This document shows, one piece after another, positions 17,495 to 26,287 of a DNA stretch of 47,438 nucleotides (its first letter is position 1; every line of letters begins with the position of its first letter). A model generated the notes under the pieces. The model saw only the letters and a list, made by a program, of their open reading frames with translations. It was not told the DNA's origin and did not search any database. Both the position numbers and the translations under genes were made by a program. Source of the DNA: JAGCJX01 sp045638645. GTDB taxonomy: Bacteria > Bacteroidota > Bacteroidia > Bacteroidales > UBA932. Location of the stretch: NCBI GenBank assembly GCA_045638645.1, contig JAZUBU010000010.1:1-47438 (forward strand). Reading direction: 5' to 3'.

Positions 17495-18247
17495 TTAGTT
17501 GTTTTTTGTTAGTGTAATACTCTTGAATAGCGGGTGGAACAGGTTGATTGCCAAATAGCTGGCAAAGACCAGAAACAACCATCCGGAGAGGTTGTATTGG
17601 AACATCAACCAAACAATCAGCAAGACGATACAGAATACAAGGAAACCGTAACGCATTTGATTGCCCTTCCATTGGAAAGATTTGATTTTCAGCGAGAACA
17701 TAGGCAGTTCGCTGAGCAGTAGCCAACAGATCGCAAGCGTCAGCATCGGAATGGTGAATGGATTGTCCAACAGGCTGACAATCCATCCTTGATCTGGAGC
17801 GATGCATTCACTGTAGTACAAACCCGTTGCTGTCAGCAAGGCCGCCGCTGGGGTAGGGAGCCCAATGAAGTTCTCGGTTTGCCGTTCGTCCAAGTTGAAT
17901 TTAGCCAGACGCACGGCAGAAAAGGCTGCCAAAAGCAGTGGAAACCATCCCAGAATTTGAGGGAGTTGGTGCAGGGCTACCACCTCACGGTAGCGTTGTT
18001 GCAGCAGCAGGGCGGGAACGAGACCAAAGGAGATCAGGTCCGCCAGAGAATCCAACTCTTTGCCCAGGGGGGAGTAGGCTTTGAGCAGACGGGCTGCAAA
18101 TCCATCCAAAAAGTCGAAGGCAGCCCCGATTCCCATCAGCAGCAAGGGGATGTCAAACCGCCCTTGGGTGATGAAATGAATGGAGACTGCACCGGCAATC
18201 AGGTTGCAGCAGGTCAAGGTATTCGGGATGTGTTTCAGCAGGTGCAT
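17495..18247 (-). CDS. pssA: CDP-diacylglycerol--serine O-phosphatidyltransferase
   Basis: PssA makes phosphatidylserine, the precursor of phosphatidylethanolamine, from CDP-diacylglycerol and serine in the inner membrane. The 250-residue protein has the CDP-alcohol phosphotransferase signature D-G-x2-A-R-x8-G-x3-D-x3-D around residues 45-68 (DGFAARLL through SLAD) and about six further membrane helices. An N-terminal KHIPNTLTCCNLIAGA is typical of PssA. The gene follows a C1 peptidase gene by 3 bases and precedes the TPR lipoprotein by 2, so it sits in the middle of an operon. Confidence 0.95.
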   Translation of the reverse strand: MHLLKHIPNTLTCCNLIAGAVSIHFITQGRFDIPLLLMGIGAAFDFLDGFAARLLKAYSPLGKELDSLADLISFGLVPALLLQQRYREVVALHQLPQILGWFPLLLAAFSAVRLAKFNLDERQTENFIGLPTPAAALLTATGLYYSECIAPDQGWIVSLLDNPFTIPMLTLAICWLLLSELPMFSLKIKSFQWKGNQMRYGFLVFCIVLLIVWLMFQYNLSGWLFLVFASYLAINLFHPLFKSITLTKNN

Positions 18248-18250
18248 GGC

Positions 18251-19381
18251 TTACAATCCTAACTTCTTGCGGATGTCTTTCGGCAAGGCATTTTTGTTCA
18301 CCAGAATGCTGATGGTTTTTCCGCGGAAATAACTTTCGGAGATGTTGTGGTAACCTCCTGTTTCGTTGCAGTCGGTATTCCAGGAATTCTTGGTGATGTA
18401 GTAACGGTTGCCGAACTGGTCGGTTGCCAGGCCGGTGATGTGTTCCAAATGGTCATCCGTCGTGGTGAATACCTCGAAGGTTTTTTGACGGCTTTCTTGG
18501 GTAACAACTTCTTCTTCAACCGGACCTTCCATTTGACTCAAGGTTTTGGCATCGAGGGATTTGTCCTTGGGATTTAAGGTGTATCCCTTGCGGAAGAAGG
18601 CGCTGTAGCCGGCTTCGCTCACGTCACCATCCCAGCCCACGGTATAGCCATTTTTCAAAGCGTAGTCCGTGATTGCTACCAATTCGTCCAGTGGAACATT
18701 GTACAGCCGTTCGTGATCCCAATTGTCCGGAATCTCTACGGGAATTTCTTCGTAGAACGGATGGTGGGAGAAGCTGGTGATCTCGATGTAATCTTCCAGG
18801 TTCAGACCCAACGAATTCCAAAAGGTTTTCGGGGTATAGGTCTTGCCCTGGTATTCAAATTCTGCCGGGAGTTCGCCCAAGTAGATGTCCAGCAAGGCTT
18901 GTTGCAGGTCTTTGCCGGCTTGGCTGCGGTCCTTCAATTCGATGGCTGTTTCTGCAATGGCTTGCAGATAGGCGGTCATCTGACCATGGTTGTGGGATTG
19001 TCTGTCGTAGGTGAGCCCATCGTAAGCAGATTCCGGAACAATGCCCTTTTGACCGATGGCTTTGAGGGCCATATGGAAGATACTGCCTTCGGAAATATTG
19101 CCTTTTCCACGACGCAGGTAGTTGTCTTCAATGCGGTTGTTGTAGTTTTGGCGAACGACAAACATTTCGGACAAATCGTGTACCCCCTTGCCGGTGCGGA
19201 TCAATTCCGATTCCAGGAAGGAAATCGTACTGAAACACCAGCAGGTACCGGTACGGTCCTGGTCTTTTACCGGAGTGGCTTCGTTTTGACAAACTGTCGT
19301 AAAAGAATAGGTCTGCCCTTGGAGGGTGAACCCTGCCAAGAGTAGACCTGATACGACAGCCAGAATGCAATGTTTTTTCAT
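18251..19381 (-). CDS. Exported C1-family (bleomycin hydrolase-like) cysteine peptidase
   Basis: A 376-residue papain-fold peptidase related to aminopeptidase C/bleomycin hydrolase. Signal peptide MKKHCILAVVSGLLLAGFTL, then mature protein. Catalytic residues are in place: Gln and Cys47 in DQDRTGTCWCF, His in TDDHLEHITG and Asn in ITKNSWNTD. It is a paralogue of the gene just upstream (19404-20606), 22 bases apart, with similar order of motifs but much divergence, and the site reads CWCF instead of CWAF. It probably degrades peptides in the periplasm or at the surface. The two peptidases are likely co-expressed with pssA. Confidence 0.9.
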   Translation of the reverse strand: MKKHCILAVVSGLLLAGFTLQGQTYSFTTVCQNEATPVKDQDRTGTCWCFSTISFLESELIRTGKGVHDLSEMFVVRQNYNNRIEDNYLRRGKGNISEGSIFHMALKAIGQKGIVPESAYDGLTYDRQSHNHGQMTAYLQAIAETAIELKDRSQAGKDLQQALLDIYLGELPAEFEYQGKTYTPKTFWNSLGLNLEDYIEITSFSHHPFYEEIPVEIPDNWDHERLYNVPLDELVAITDYALKNGYTVGWDGDVSEAGYSAFFRKGYTLNPKDKSLDAKTLSQMEGPVEEEVVTQESRQKTFEVFTTTDDHLEHITGLATDQFGNRYYITKNSWNTDCNETGGYHNISESYFRGKTISILVNKNALPKDIRKKLGL

Positions 19382-19403
19382 CTGATTGCTGGCTTGTTAT
19401 GGG

Positions 19404-20606
19404 TTACAAGTTCATCTTGCCGCGAATTTCTGCGGGGATGGCATTTTTGTTGATCAAAATGTCCATGGTTTTGAAACGAACGAATGCTTCTGATACATAC
19501 CAGATACCTTCGTAGTCACCGGTGAGGCCCCAAGAGTTTTTCACCATATAATATTTGGTGCCGTTTTGGTCTTTTGCCATACCGAAGATTTGCATACCGT
19601 GGTCATCGGTGGTTTGGTAGTTGTCGTAACCTTCTTGACGCATTTCTTGGGTGATTTCGCGTTCAACGATGGGAGCTTCAAAGAATTTGTCTTTGCGTTG
19701 TTGGGGAGTCAGACCAACCCAACGGGCTTGGTCGCTACCGCTGTTCATGGTTGCATCTTCATCGGGAACGATACCCAAACCTTTGCGGTTGAAGCCGATT
19801 TCGCTTACGTCAGCAGCCCAAGCCAGGGTATAACCGTTTGCCAAAGCGTTGTCGATGATGGCAACGAGGTCGTCAATCGGCACGTTGTAAGCTTGTTCCC
19901 AACGCCAGTTGTCCGGAACTTCGATGACCATCTTTTCATAGAAGGGGTGGTGGGTGAATGAGGTCAGGTCAACGTAGTTGTTCAAGTCAATACCCAAAGA
20001 AGCCATGTAGGTTTTCGGGGTGTATTCCTTACCATCCACGATGAACGTTTCGGGTACTTGGCCGAGGTAAGCATCCAAAACACCTTGGTAACCTTTTTTC
20101 CAAACGGGTGACAATTTGCCGTTACCGTTTTTGATCACTGCATTCACATAAGCGTTCAAGATGTTGTCCATTTCTCCGTGAACGTGTTTGTCGAAACCGT
20201 AGTTCAAACCGCCCATTACAGATTCCGGAACGATACCGTATGTTTTCATGACAGTCAAAACGTCACCGAAAGAAGAACCGGGGCCGAAGTTGAGGTTGCC
20301 GTGGAGACGTACAAATTTTTCCCCTTTATCGCCATAAGCTTTGTTTACGATGAACATTTCTGCCAAGTCCAAATCTCCTTGGTAGCCGGCTTTGAGGATT
20401 TCAGATTCAAAGAATGAAATACCGGAGAACGCCCAGCAAGTACCGGAACGGTTTTGGTCTTTCACCGGAGTGATGGGGTTTTGGTAAATGATTTCAAACT
20501 TGTAACCCTCGGGGGTTTCCTGTTTTTTGTCTTTTTTTCTAGCGAATGCGCTGGGGGCAATCACCATCAATGCCAAAGCGGCAGCTGCAAATGATTTGAA
20601 ATTCAT
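19404..20606 (-). CDS. Exported C1-family (bleomycin hydrolase-like) cysteine peptidase
   Basis: A 400-residue papain-fold peptidase of the PepC/bleomycin hydrolase group. I chose the start at 20606, which gives a classical signal peptide (NFKSFAAAALALMVIAPSAFA); earlier in-frame codons cover the promoter. Catalytic residues: Cys57 in DQNRSGTCWAF, His in TDDHGMQIFG and Asn in MVKNSWGLTG. No cysteine at a lipobox, so it is probably free in the periplasm or secreted. Codon use looks strongly biased to common codons, which suggests high expression, and a full -33/-7 promoter lies 41 bases upstream of the start. First gene of the operon with its paralogue, pssA and the TPR lipoprotein. Confidence 0.92.
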   Translation of the reverse strand: MNFKSFAAAALALMVIAPSAFARKKDKKQETPEGYKFEIIYQNPITPVKDQNRSGTCWAFSGISFFESEILKAGYQGDLDLAEMFIVNKAYGDKGEKFVRLHGNLNFGPGSSFGDVLTVMKTYGIVPESVMGGLNYGFDKHVHGEMDNILNAYVNAVIKNGNGKLSPVWKKGYQGVLDAYLGQVPETFIVDGKEYTPKTYMASLGIDLNNYVDLTSFTHHPFYEKMVIEVPDNWRWEQAYNVPIDDLVAIIDNALANGYTLAWAADVSEIGFNRKGLGIVPDEDATMNSGSDQARWVGLTPQQRKDKFFEAPIVEREITQEMRQEGYDNYQTTDDHGMQIFGMAKDQNGTKYYMVKNSWGLTGDYEGIWYVSEAFVRFKTMDILINKNAIPAEIRGKMNL

Positions 20607-20653
20607 AAAAAAATAATTAATTATTACGATAAATAATATTCCACAATAAGCAA

Positions 20654-20685
20654 CAAATATAGTGGGTTTCTTGTAAATTTCCAAA
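20654..20685 (-). promoter_or_regulatory. Promoter of the C1 peptidase/pssA operon
   Basis: On the minus strand TTTG (20685-20682) and TATATTTG (20661-20654) are separated by 20 bases, a textbook Bacteroidota promoter. Transcription would start near 20647, about 41 bases before the start at 20606. It is back to back with the promoter at 20710-20741. Confidence 0.85.
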
Positions 20686-20709
20686 TGGACTCTCTTGAAA
20701 ACAAAGACT

Positions 20710-20741
20710 TTTGGAAATTTGCGAGAAGTCTCCTAACTTTG
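20710..20741 (+). promoter_or_regulatory. Promoter of the barrel-protein gene at 20789
   Basis: TTTG (20710-20713) and TAACTTTG (20734-20741) are separated by 20 bases, another full match. The start near 20748 leaves a 41-base leader, the same as for the divergent operon. Confidence 0.82.
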
Positions 20742-20788
20742 GTAGGAGTAACCTGGATAATTTACAAAACCTTAACAATTATTTTATT

Positions 20789-22390
20789 ATGAGAAACATT
20801 CGCCTGGTATTCTTCACGATGGTCCTGTTTTTTACCGGTGCCTTGACCCTTTCAGCGCAGTCACACAAATACGAGCGATCCGGTATGACGATCATCTATA
20901 CGGATTATGCCGACCAGTTTTCACGGGATATCGACCGGTATTTTTCTACCTTCCGTCCCTCGGACCGTTACGACAACAACGTTTTGGCGATGAAAACCAT
21001 ACGGATCAATCACGCCCGCGAACATTACCGGCAAGGCTCTACGGATTATACGTCCATGAGTTATGCCAATTCCATCCTGGATTACCTGAACAAACAGAAC
21101 GTGGGTCTGGACATCGTTGCCCAGCTGTTCAACCGTCAAGAGGACGGAACGATGGACATCCGTTTGATGGAGGAACGCGGTCTTTACAACGCCAACGACG
21201 AAGATTTCTTCCAAAGTGCGGCCACCAAACGGGGCGTGGACCGTCTGAAGGATTTTGGGGAGATGCTGATTGCCTACAGTTACGTTACGGTATTGGACTA
21301 TCAGAACATCCGTTACGAAAGAAGTACCGAAGACGGTGATGAAAAAGGAGAGTACTATTGGAAAGGCAATGCCCTGGGTTATCTTTATCAGATTGATTGG
21401 AGCCAGGATATTCTGGATCAAGTCTATGCTTGTTGGATTGATGAAGAAGACAGCGAGGCAGTCCGTGCGGAAAAGAAACGTCAGTTTGAGCAAATCCGCG
21501 TCCCTATGAAATCCGTTCTGGCCAGTGCCACTACCTTGAAAGTCGATACCGACATCGAGTCCGACAAACGGGCCAATCGGAAGGTGAACGAACAGGCCTA
21601 TAAGAAAATGGCTTTTGAAAAGATGATGCTTGAAGGGGTGACCGAAATTTTCTATAATTACGAGGCTCAACACGAACGTTTTCAATTGAAAGTGGGTGTG
21701 TACGAAACGCATCCGGTTCGCGCGAAATTGGGAACGAAAGAAGGCGTCTCCAAGGATTTGACGTTCTATGTATATGAAAATTATCAAGGAAGAGACGGAG
21801 AAATCAAACAAAAACGAGTAGGGGTCATTGCGGCTACCAACGAGATTGCGGACAACAAAAACCGGATGGCAGGCAATACCGAACTGACCCGTTTCTACCG
21901 TATTGCCGGAGGTCGTATTGAGGAAGGACAATCCATGACGGAGAAAAAATTGAGACGCATGGCGTTTGAAGTGGCTCCTGCCGTGTATTGCGACCAGTTC
22001 GGAGTCCGTTTGGGTTTGGAGGGTGATATGTACAGTGCCCGTTTTGCCCAAACCTTCTACGGACTGGATGTCGTTCTGTTGCCAGGTAGTTTCAATGCCG
22101 ATATCCGTTTGGGTTATGGTTTCCGTACGAACAACTTCCAGCTCTATCCGTATGTGGGAGGTATGTACGACATGTTGTGGAAGGGTGCTGTGAAAGATTC
22201 GGAAGACAAGACTACCAAGGCTTGGTACGGAACGGTGGGTCTGAAGACAAACATCAACATTTATTTCCCGGTGTGGTTGACGGTGAATGCCGGTTACAAC
22301 CTCATGCTATCCGCCGGTAACCAGTACATCAATTCCGGCTATAGCCTGAACGGCATCTACATGACTGCCGGGGTCCGCTACTATTTCTAG
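20789..22390 (+). CDS. Exported protein with C-terminal beta-barrel, function unknown
   Basis: A 533-residue exported protein that I do not recognise. Signal peptide RNIRLVFFTMVLFFTGALTLSA with AQ cleavage. The middle part (about residues 30-390) is mixed helix and strand and rich in charged residues, with a helical stretch KRANRKVNEQAYKKMAFEKM. The last 120 residues have alternating barrel strands (DIRLGYGFRTNNFQLYPYVGG, shortened) and end in ...GVRYYF with a terminal Phe, the usual outer-membrane insertion signal. The start at 20789 is favoured over upstream codons because they overlap the promoter at 20710-20741. It stands alone, followed by a terminator, so it is its own unit. Confidence 0.83.
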   Translation: MRNIRLVFFTMVLFFTGALTLSAQSHKYERSGMTIIYTDYADQFSRDIDRYFSTFRPSDRYDNNVLAMKTIRINHAREHYRQGSTDYTSMSYANSILDYLNKQNVGLDIVAQLFNRQEDGTMDIRLMEERGLYNANDEDFFQSAATKRGVDRLKDFGEMLIAYSYVTVLDYQNIRYERSTEDGDEKGEYYWKGNALGYLYQIDWSQDILDQVYACWIDEEDSEAVRAEKKRQFEQIRVPMKSVLASATTLKVDTDIESDKRANRKVNEQAYKKMAFEKMMLEGVTEIFYNYEAQHERFQLKVGVYETHPVRAKLGTKEGVSKDLTFYVYENYQGRDGEIKQKRVGVIAATNEIADNKNRMAGNTELTRFYRIAGGRIEEGQSMTEKKLRRMAFEVAPAVYCDQFGVRLGLEGDMYSARFAQTFYGLDVVLLPGSFNADIRLGYGFRTNNFQLYPYVGGMYDMLWKGAVKDSEDKTTKAWYGTVGLKTNINIYFPVWLTVNAGYNLMLSAGNQYINSGYSLNGIYMTAGVRYYF

Positions 22391-22420
22391 TCTGTCGGGA
22401 CGAGCATCAAGACGAATCTG

Positions 22421-22452
22421 AAGGGCTGCCGAACCAACGGGCAGCCCTTTTT
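22421..22452 (+). terminator. Rho-independent terminator
   Basis: AAGGGCTGCC (22421-22430) pairs with GGCAGCCCTT (22440-22449) followed by a T run. It ends the unit of the 533-residue barrel protein and isolates clpB. Confidence 0.9.
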
Positions 22453-22483
22453 GTGTTGTGACATCTTGGCACCCTTTCGCGTC

Positions 22484-22499
22484 TGGCAAAAGTCTTGCA
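22484..22499 (+). promoter_or_regulatory. Sigma-54-like promoter before clpB
   Basis: The sequence TGGCAAAAGTCTTGCA carries the -24 GG and -12 GC elements 10 bases apart and fits the sigma-54 consensus TGGCAC-N5-TTGCA closely. The predicted start would be near 22510, about 30 bases before the clpB start at 22540. No good TAnnTTTG box is seen in the same stretch. An enhancer-binding protein site was not identified. Confidence 0.6.
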
Positions 22500-22539
22500 G
22501 AGATAACGAGTGATTGATTCACTATTAAAATTGAAAACG

Positions 22540-24672
22540 ATGAGTTCAGAAACGAAGCAAATGTTAGACAGGTTCGCGATTAACCTGAACGAGCGGGCGA
22601 AAGCGGGCAAACTCGACCCTGTGATCGGACGGGACGATGAAATCCGGCGCGTGTTGCAAATTCTCAGCCGTCGGACCAAGAATAATCCCATCCTGGTAGG
22701 CGAACCAGGCGTGGGCAAGACAGCAATCTCCGAGGGAATTGCGCAGCGGATCGTGCATGCGGATGTTCCCGAAAACTTGAAGAGCAAATCCATCTATTCG
22801 CTGGACATGGGCGCTCTGGTGGCCGGAGCCAAGTACCAGGGTGAATTTGAAGAACGTTTGAAAGGTGTGATCAAGGCCGTTGTGGAGAGCGACGGAGAGA
22901 TCATCCTTTTCATCGATGAGATCCATACCCTGGTCGGAGCCGGACGCAGTTCAGGAGCCATGGATGCCGCCAACATCCTCAAACCGGCCTTGGCGCGGGG
23001 CGAATTGCGGGCGATCGGTTCTACCACCTTGGATGAGTACCGAAAATATTTTGAAGAAGACAAGGCGCTGGAACGACGCTTCCAGATGGTTCTGGTGGAC
23101 GAGCCGACGCCGGCCGCGTCCATTTCGATCCTCCGGGGTCTGCAGGAACGCTATGAAAACCACCACCAAGTCCGGATTCAGGACGATGCCATCATCGCTG
23201 CCGTGGAATTGTCCCACCGGTACATCACCAACCGTTTTCTGCCGGACAAGGCCATCGACCTGATTGATGAAGCCGCCTCCAAGTTGCGGCTGGAAATGAA
23301 TTCCGTGCCGGAAAGTATCGACGAACTGGATCGGAAGATCCGTCAGTTGGAGATCGAGAAGGCGGCGATCAAACGGGATGGAAAATCGCCCAAACTGGAT
23401 GAATTGGAGCAAAACCTAAAGACCTTGAACGAAGAACGGAAGCAGGTCGGGGCCCAGTGGGATGCCGAAAAAGACCTCTTGCACCGGATTCAGCAGAAAC
23501 GTGAAGCCCTGGAGAAATACCGTTTCCAGGCAGAGGAGGCTGAGCGGAACGGAGATTACGGACGGGTGGCCGAATTGCGCTACGGAAAAATGGCCGAAGT
23601 ACAAGGACAGATGGAAGCCTTGTTGTACGAACAGGCACAAAACCCGCACCCCCTGATCAATGAGTCCGTGGAACCGGAAGACATCGCGGAAGTGGTCTCC
23701 CGTTGGACCGGTATTCCCGTCCGCCGGATGCTGGAAAGTGAGAAGGTAAAACTATTGCACCTGGAAGAAACCCTCCACCAACGGGTGGTCGGCCAGGACG
23801 AAGCCATTCGTGCCGTAGCCGATGCTGTCCGACGGAACCGGGCCGGTCTGCAAAACGAAAAACGCCCCATCGGTTCGTTCCTCTTCATGGGAACGACGGG
23901 TGTAGGCAAGACCGAACTGGCCAAGGCCCTGGCCGAAGTGCTCTTCAATGACGAAAACATGATGACGCGCATCGATATGAGTGAGTACCAGGAACGGCAC
24001 TCGGCCAGCCGCCTGGTGGGGGCTCCTCCGGGTTATGTGGGCTATGATGAAGGCGGCCAATTGACTGAGGCGGTCCGTCGCAAGCCCTATTCGGTGATTC
24101 TGTTGGATGAAATTGAGAAGGCGCATCCGGATGTTTTCAATGTCCTGTTGCAGGTCCTGGACGATGGCCGTTTGACCGACAACAAAGGACGGACGGTGGA
24201 CTTCAAGAATACCTTGCTCATCATGACCTCGAACGTCGGGGCCGAGGTGATTCAAGGGTACATGAACCAGCTGGAGGAAGAGGAAGGCAACCGTGAAGAA
24301 CTGCTGGAACGTTGCCGTCGGGAGGTCATCCAAATTCTCAAACAGAGGGTCCGTCCGGAATTCATCAACCGCATCGATGAAATCATTTTGTTTGAACCCC
24401 TTAGCCGGGAGCACATCCGGGGCATTCTTGATATCCAATTGGCCGAAGTTCGGCGAAAAATGGAAGATCAGGGAATTTCCTTGGAATTTACTGCTAACTT
24501 TGTGGACTACTTGTCCGAGAAAGGCTATGATCCGGCCTACGGGGCCCGTCCGATCAAACGCATCCTGCAACGGGAATTGGTCAACGAGTTGGCGAAGGCC
24601 TTGTTGGAGAACCGAATCCATCGGGATGACCGGATTGTAGTGGACATAAAAGACGGAAAAATAACCTTGTAA
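22540..24672 (+). CDS. clpB: ClpB-type disaggregase lacking the N-terminal domain
   Basis: ClpB is a ring ATPase that, with DnaK, pulls apart aggregated proteins in the cytoplasm. The 710-residue product has AAA1 with Walker A GEPGVGKT (54-61) and Walker B FIDEIHTL, a coiled-coil M-domain (about 265-390), and AAA2 with Walker A GTTGVGKT and Walker B LLDEIEKAH. Full-length ClpB has about 860 residues; here the first 150 (the mobile Clp N-domain) are missing and no code for them lies upstream. This equals the short form that other bacteria make from an internal start. The Met at 22540 is favoured over 22510 because the sigma-54-like promoter would start transcription at about 22510. The sialidase gene follows closely. 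Confidence 0.9.
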   Translation: MSSETKQMLDRFAINLNERAKAGKLDPVIGRDDEIRRVLQILSRRTKNNPILVGEPGVGKTAISEGIAQRIVHADVPENLKSKSIYSLDMGALVAGAKYQGEFEERLKGVIKAVVESDGEIILFIDEIHTLVGAGRSSGAMDAANILKPALARGELRAIGSTTLDEYRKYFEEDKALERRFQMVLVDEPTPAASISILRGLQERYENHHQVRIQDDAIIAAVELSHRYITNRFLPDKAIDLIDEAASKLRLEMNSVPESIDELDRKIRQLEIEKAAIKRDGKSPKLDELEQNLKTLNEERKQVGAQWDAEKDLLHRIQQKREALEKYRFQAEEAERNGDYGRVAELRYGKMAEVQGQMEALLYEQAQNPHPLINESVEPEDIAEVVSRWTGIPVRRMLESEKVKLLHLEETLHQRVVGQDEAIRAVADAVRRNRAGLQNEKRPIGSFLFMGTTGVGKTELAKALAEVLFNDENMMTRIDMSEYQERHSASRLVGAPPGYVGYDEGGQLTEAVRRKPYSVILLDEIEKAHPDVFNVLLQVLDDGRLTDNKGRTVDFKNTLLIMTSNVGAEVIQGYMNQLEEEEGNREELLERCRREVIQILKQRVRPEFINRIDEIILFEPLSREHIRGILDIQLAEVRRKMEDQGISLEFTANFVDYLSEKGYDPAYGARPIKRILQRELVNELAKALLENRIHRDDRIVVDIKDGKITL

Positions 24673-24685
24673 CCTACCTGATACG

Positions 24686-26269
24686 ATGAAAAACCTATTG
24701 TCATTTTTTGCGATGATGCTGTTGATTCCGACAACGTTGTTGTGCAGTTGTCAGCAGGAAGAAAACAAACCCCTCCCGCCGGCAGAAGCTCCGGTCATCC
24801 GACTGCTGTTGGAAGACCTGGTGGCAGCCCACGAAGGCGGTGACTATGCCATTGAATATGTTGTGGAACATCCGGTCGAAGGGCAGAAGCCCGAAGTCGA
24901 AGCGGCGGATGCCTGGATCGAAGATATCCAGGTGGATCCGACCCACATCCGTTTTACGGTATTGGCCAACGACGAAAACCGGGACCGGAGCACGAAGCTG
25001 ACGGTGAGCTATTCCGGTGCGGAAACGACTTGCGAAGCACAGATCTCGCAACTACGGACCGCGTATCGGAGCGATGTCTTTGCCATGCCCTCGTCGGTGA
25101 GTATCCCGTACCGCATCCCGGCCATTGCGGTGACCCGTAGCGGTCGTCTGATCAGTGTGGCAGACTACCGTCACAGCCGGCAGGACATCGGGGTGGTTCA
25201 CAACGGCCGGATCGATTTGCATTACCGCATCAGTGACGACCATGGTTTGACTTGGGGTGAGACCCAGACGCTGATCGAAGGGCAGGGGGCCGAATCGCCG
25301 GACTTCATGAATGTGGGCTATGGAGACCCTTGCATCGTGGCGGACCGCGAAAGCGACCGCGTGCTGATTCTGAGTTGTGCCGGCAACGTCTCCTATCCGA
25401 ACGGTAGCCGGAACAACCACCAATGCATCGCCCGTTTCTACAGCGAGGACGGTGGACAGACGTGGAGTGCTCCGGAAGATATAGCAGAAAGTATTTATTC
25501 CCAATTTGACGACGGAAACAACGGCCCCGTCCGCTCCATGTTTGTGGCCTCGGGCCGTATTTACCAAAGCCGTTTTGTAAAGGTAAACGATTACTACCGC
25601 TTGTATTGTGCCGTCCTGATGCGCAATGTGAACGGGGTGTCGATGAATTTCGTCCTGTATTCCGATGACTTCGGAGGAAACTGGTCTGTCCTGGGGGGTG
25701 TAAACCGATCTCCGGTAAGCCAGACGGCGGATGAAGCCAAAGTAGAAGAATTGCCGGACGGTTCGTTGCTCATCAGCTCCCGTTGGGACGGTGGCCGCTA
25801 TTTCAACATCTTTACCTTCGATGATCCGATCCAGGCGACCGGCAGTTGGGGCACGAAAGCTTTCTCCGGGGCATCCAATCAGGGTGTGGTGGCAAAAGAG
25901 AATGCGACCAACGGAGAACTGCTGGTCTTGCCGGCCGTACGCAAACGCGATGGGGAGCCAGTGTACCTGTTGTTCCAGTCCTTACCGATGGGTCCCGGAC
26001 GTGCCAATGTCGGCATCTACTACCAGGAACTGGCTGCTGCCGCAGATTACGAAAATTCGGCTGCTTTGGCCAGAAAATGGGAAGGTGTGTACCAGGTAAC
26101 CCGTTTGGGTTCTGCCTATTCAACGATGGACTTCCAGAAAGACCATACCATCGGCTTCCTGTGGGAAGAAAACACGTACTGCACCGAGGGTGGGGGCTAC
26201 ACCATCGCCTACGATAAATTTACGATCGAAGCATTGACCGAAGGCAAGTATGCCTATCGGGAAGAATAA
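24686..26269 (+). CDS. Sialidase lipoprotein with N-terminal BACON domain
   Basis: An exo-alpha-sialidase (GH33 type) that releases sialic acid from glycans at the cell surface or in the periplasm. The 527-residue protein has a lipobox (LLCSC), an N-terminal BACON-like carbohydrate or mucin-binding domain (about 35-125) and a six-bladed propeller. The RIP motif is YRIPAIA near residue 145, and Asp boxes are SDDHGLTW, SEDGGQTW and SDDFGGNW. It starts 14 bases after clpB, an unusual neighbour, and may be read from its promoter. It suits a gut or mucosal bacterium. The arginine triad was not checked residue by residue. Confidence 0.92.
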   Translation: MKNLLSFFAMMLLIPTTLLCSCQQEENKPLPPAEAPVIRLLLEDLVAAHEGGDYAIEYVVEHPVEGQKPEVEAADAWIEDIQVDPTHIRFTVLANDENRDRSTKLTVSYSGAETTCEAQISQLRTAYRSDVFAMPSSVSIPYRIPAIAVTRSGRLISVADYRHSRQDIGVVHNGRIDLHYRISDDHGLTWGETQTLIEGQGAESPDFMNVGYGDPCIVADRESDRVLILSCAGNVSYPNGSRNNHQCIARFYSEDGGQTWSAPEDIAESIYSQFDDGNNGPVRSMFVASGRIYQSRFVKVNDYYRLYCAVLMRNVNGVSMNFVLYSDDFGGNWSVLGGVNRSPVSQTADEAKVEELPDGSLLISSRWDGGRYFNIFTFDDPIQATGSWGTKAFSGASNQGVVAKENATNGELLVLPAVRKRDGEPVYLLFQSLPMGPGRANVGIYYQELAAAADYENSAALARKWEGVYQVTRLGSAYSTMDFQKDHTIGFLWEENTYCTEGGGYTIAYDKFTIEALTEGKYAYREE

Positions 26270-26287
26270 CCGGAAGCGGGTACCGGC

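Noticed and set aside
20921..22051. 376-codon minus-strand frame
   Set aside because: Antisense to the exported barrel-protein gene, which has a signal peptide and promoter.
22467..22481. TTGGCACCCTTTCGC as a second sigma-54 site
   Set aside because: The spacing between GG and GC is 9, one short of the required 10.
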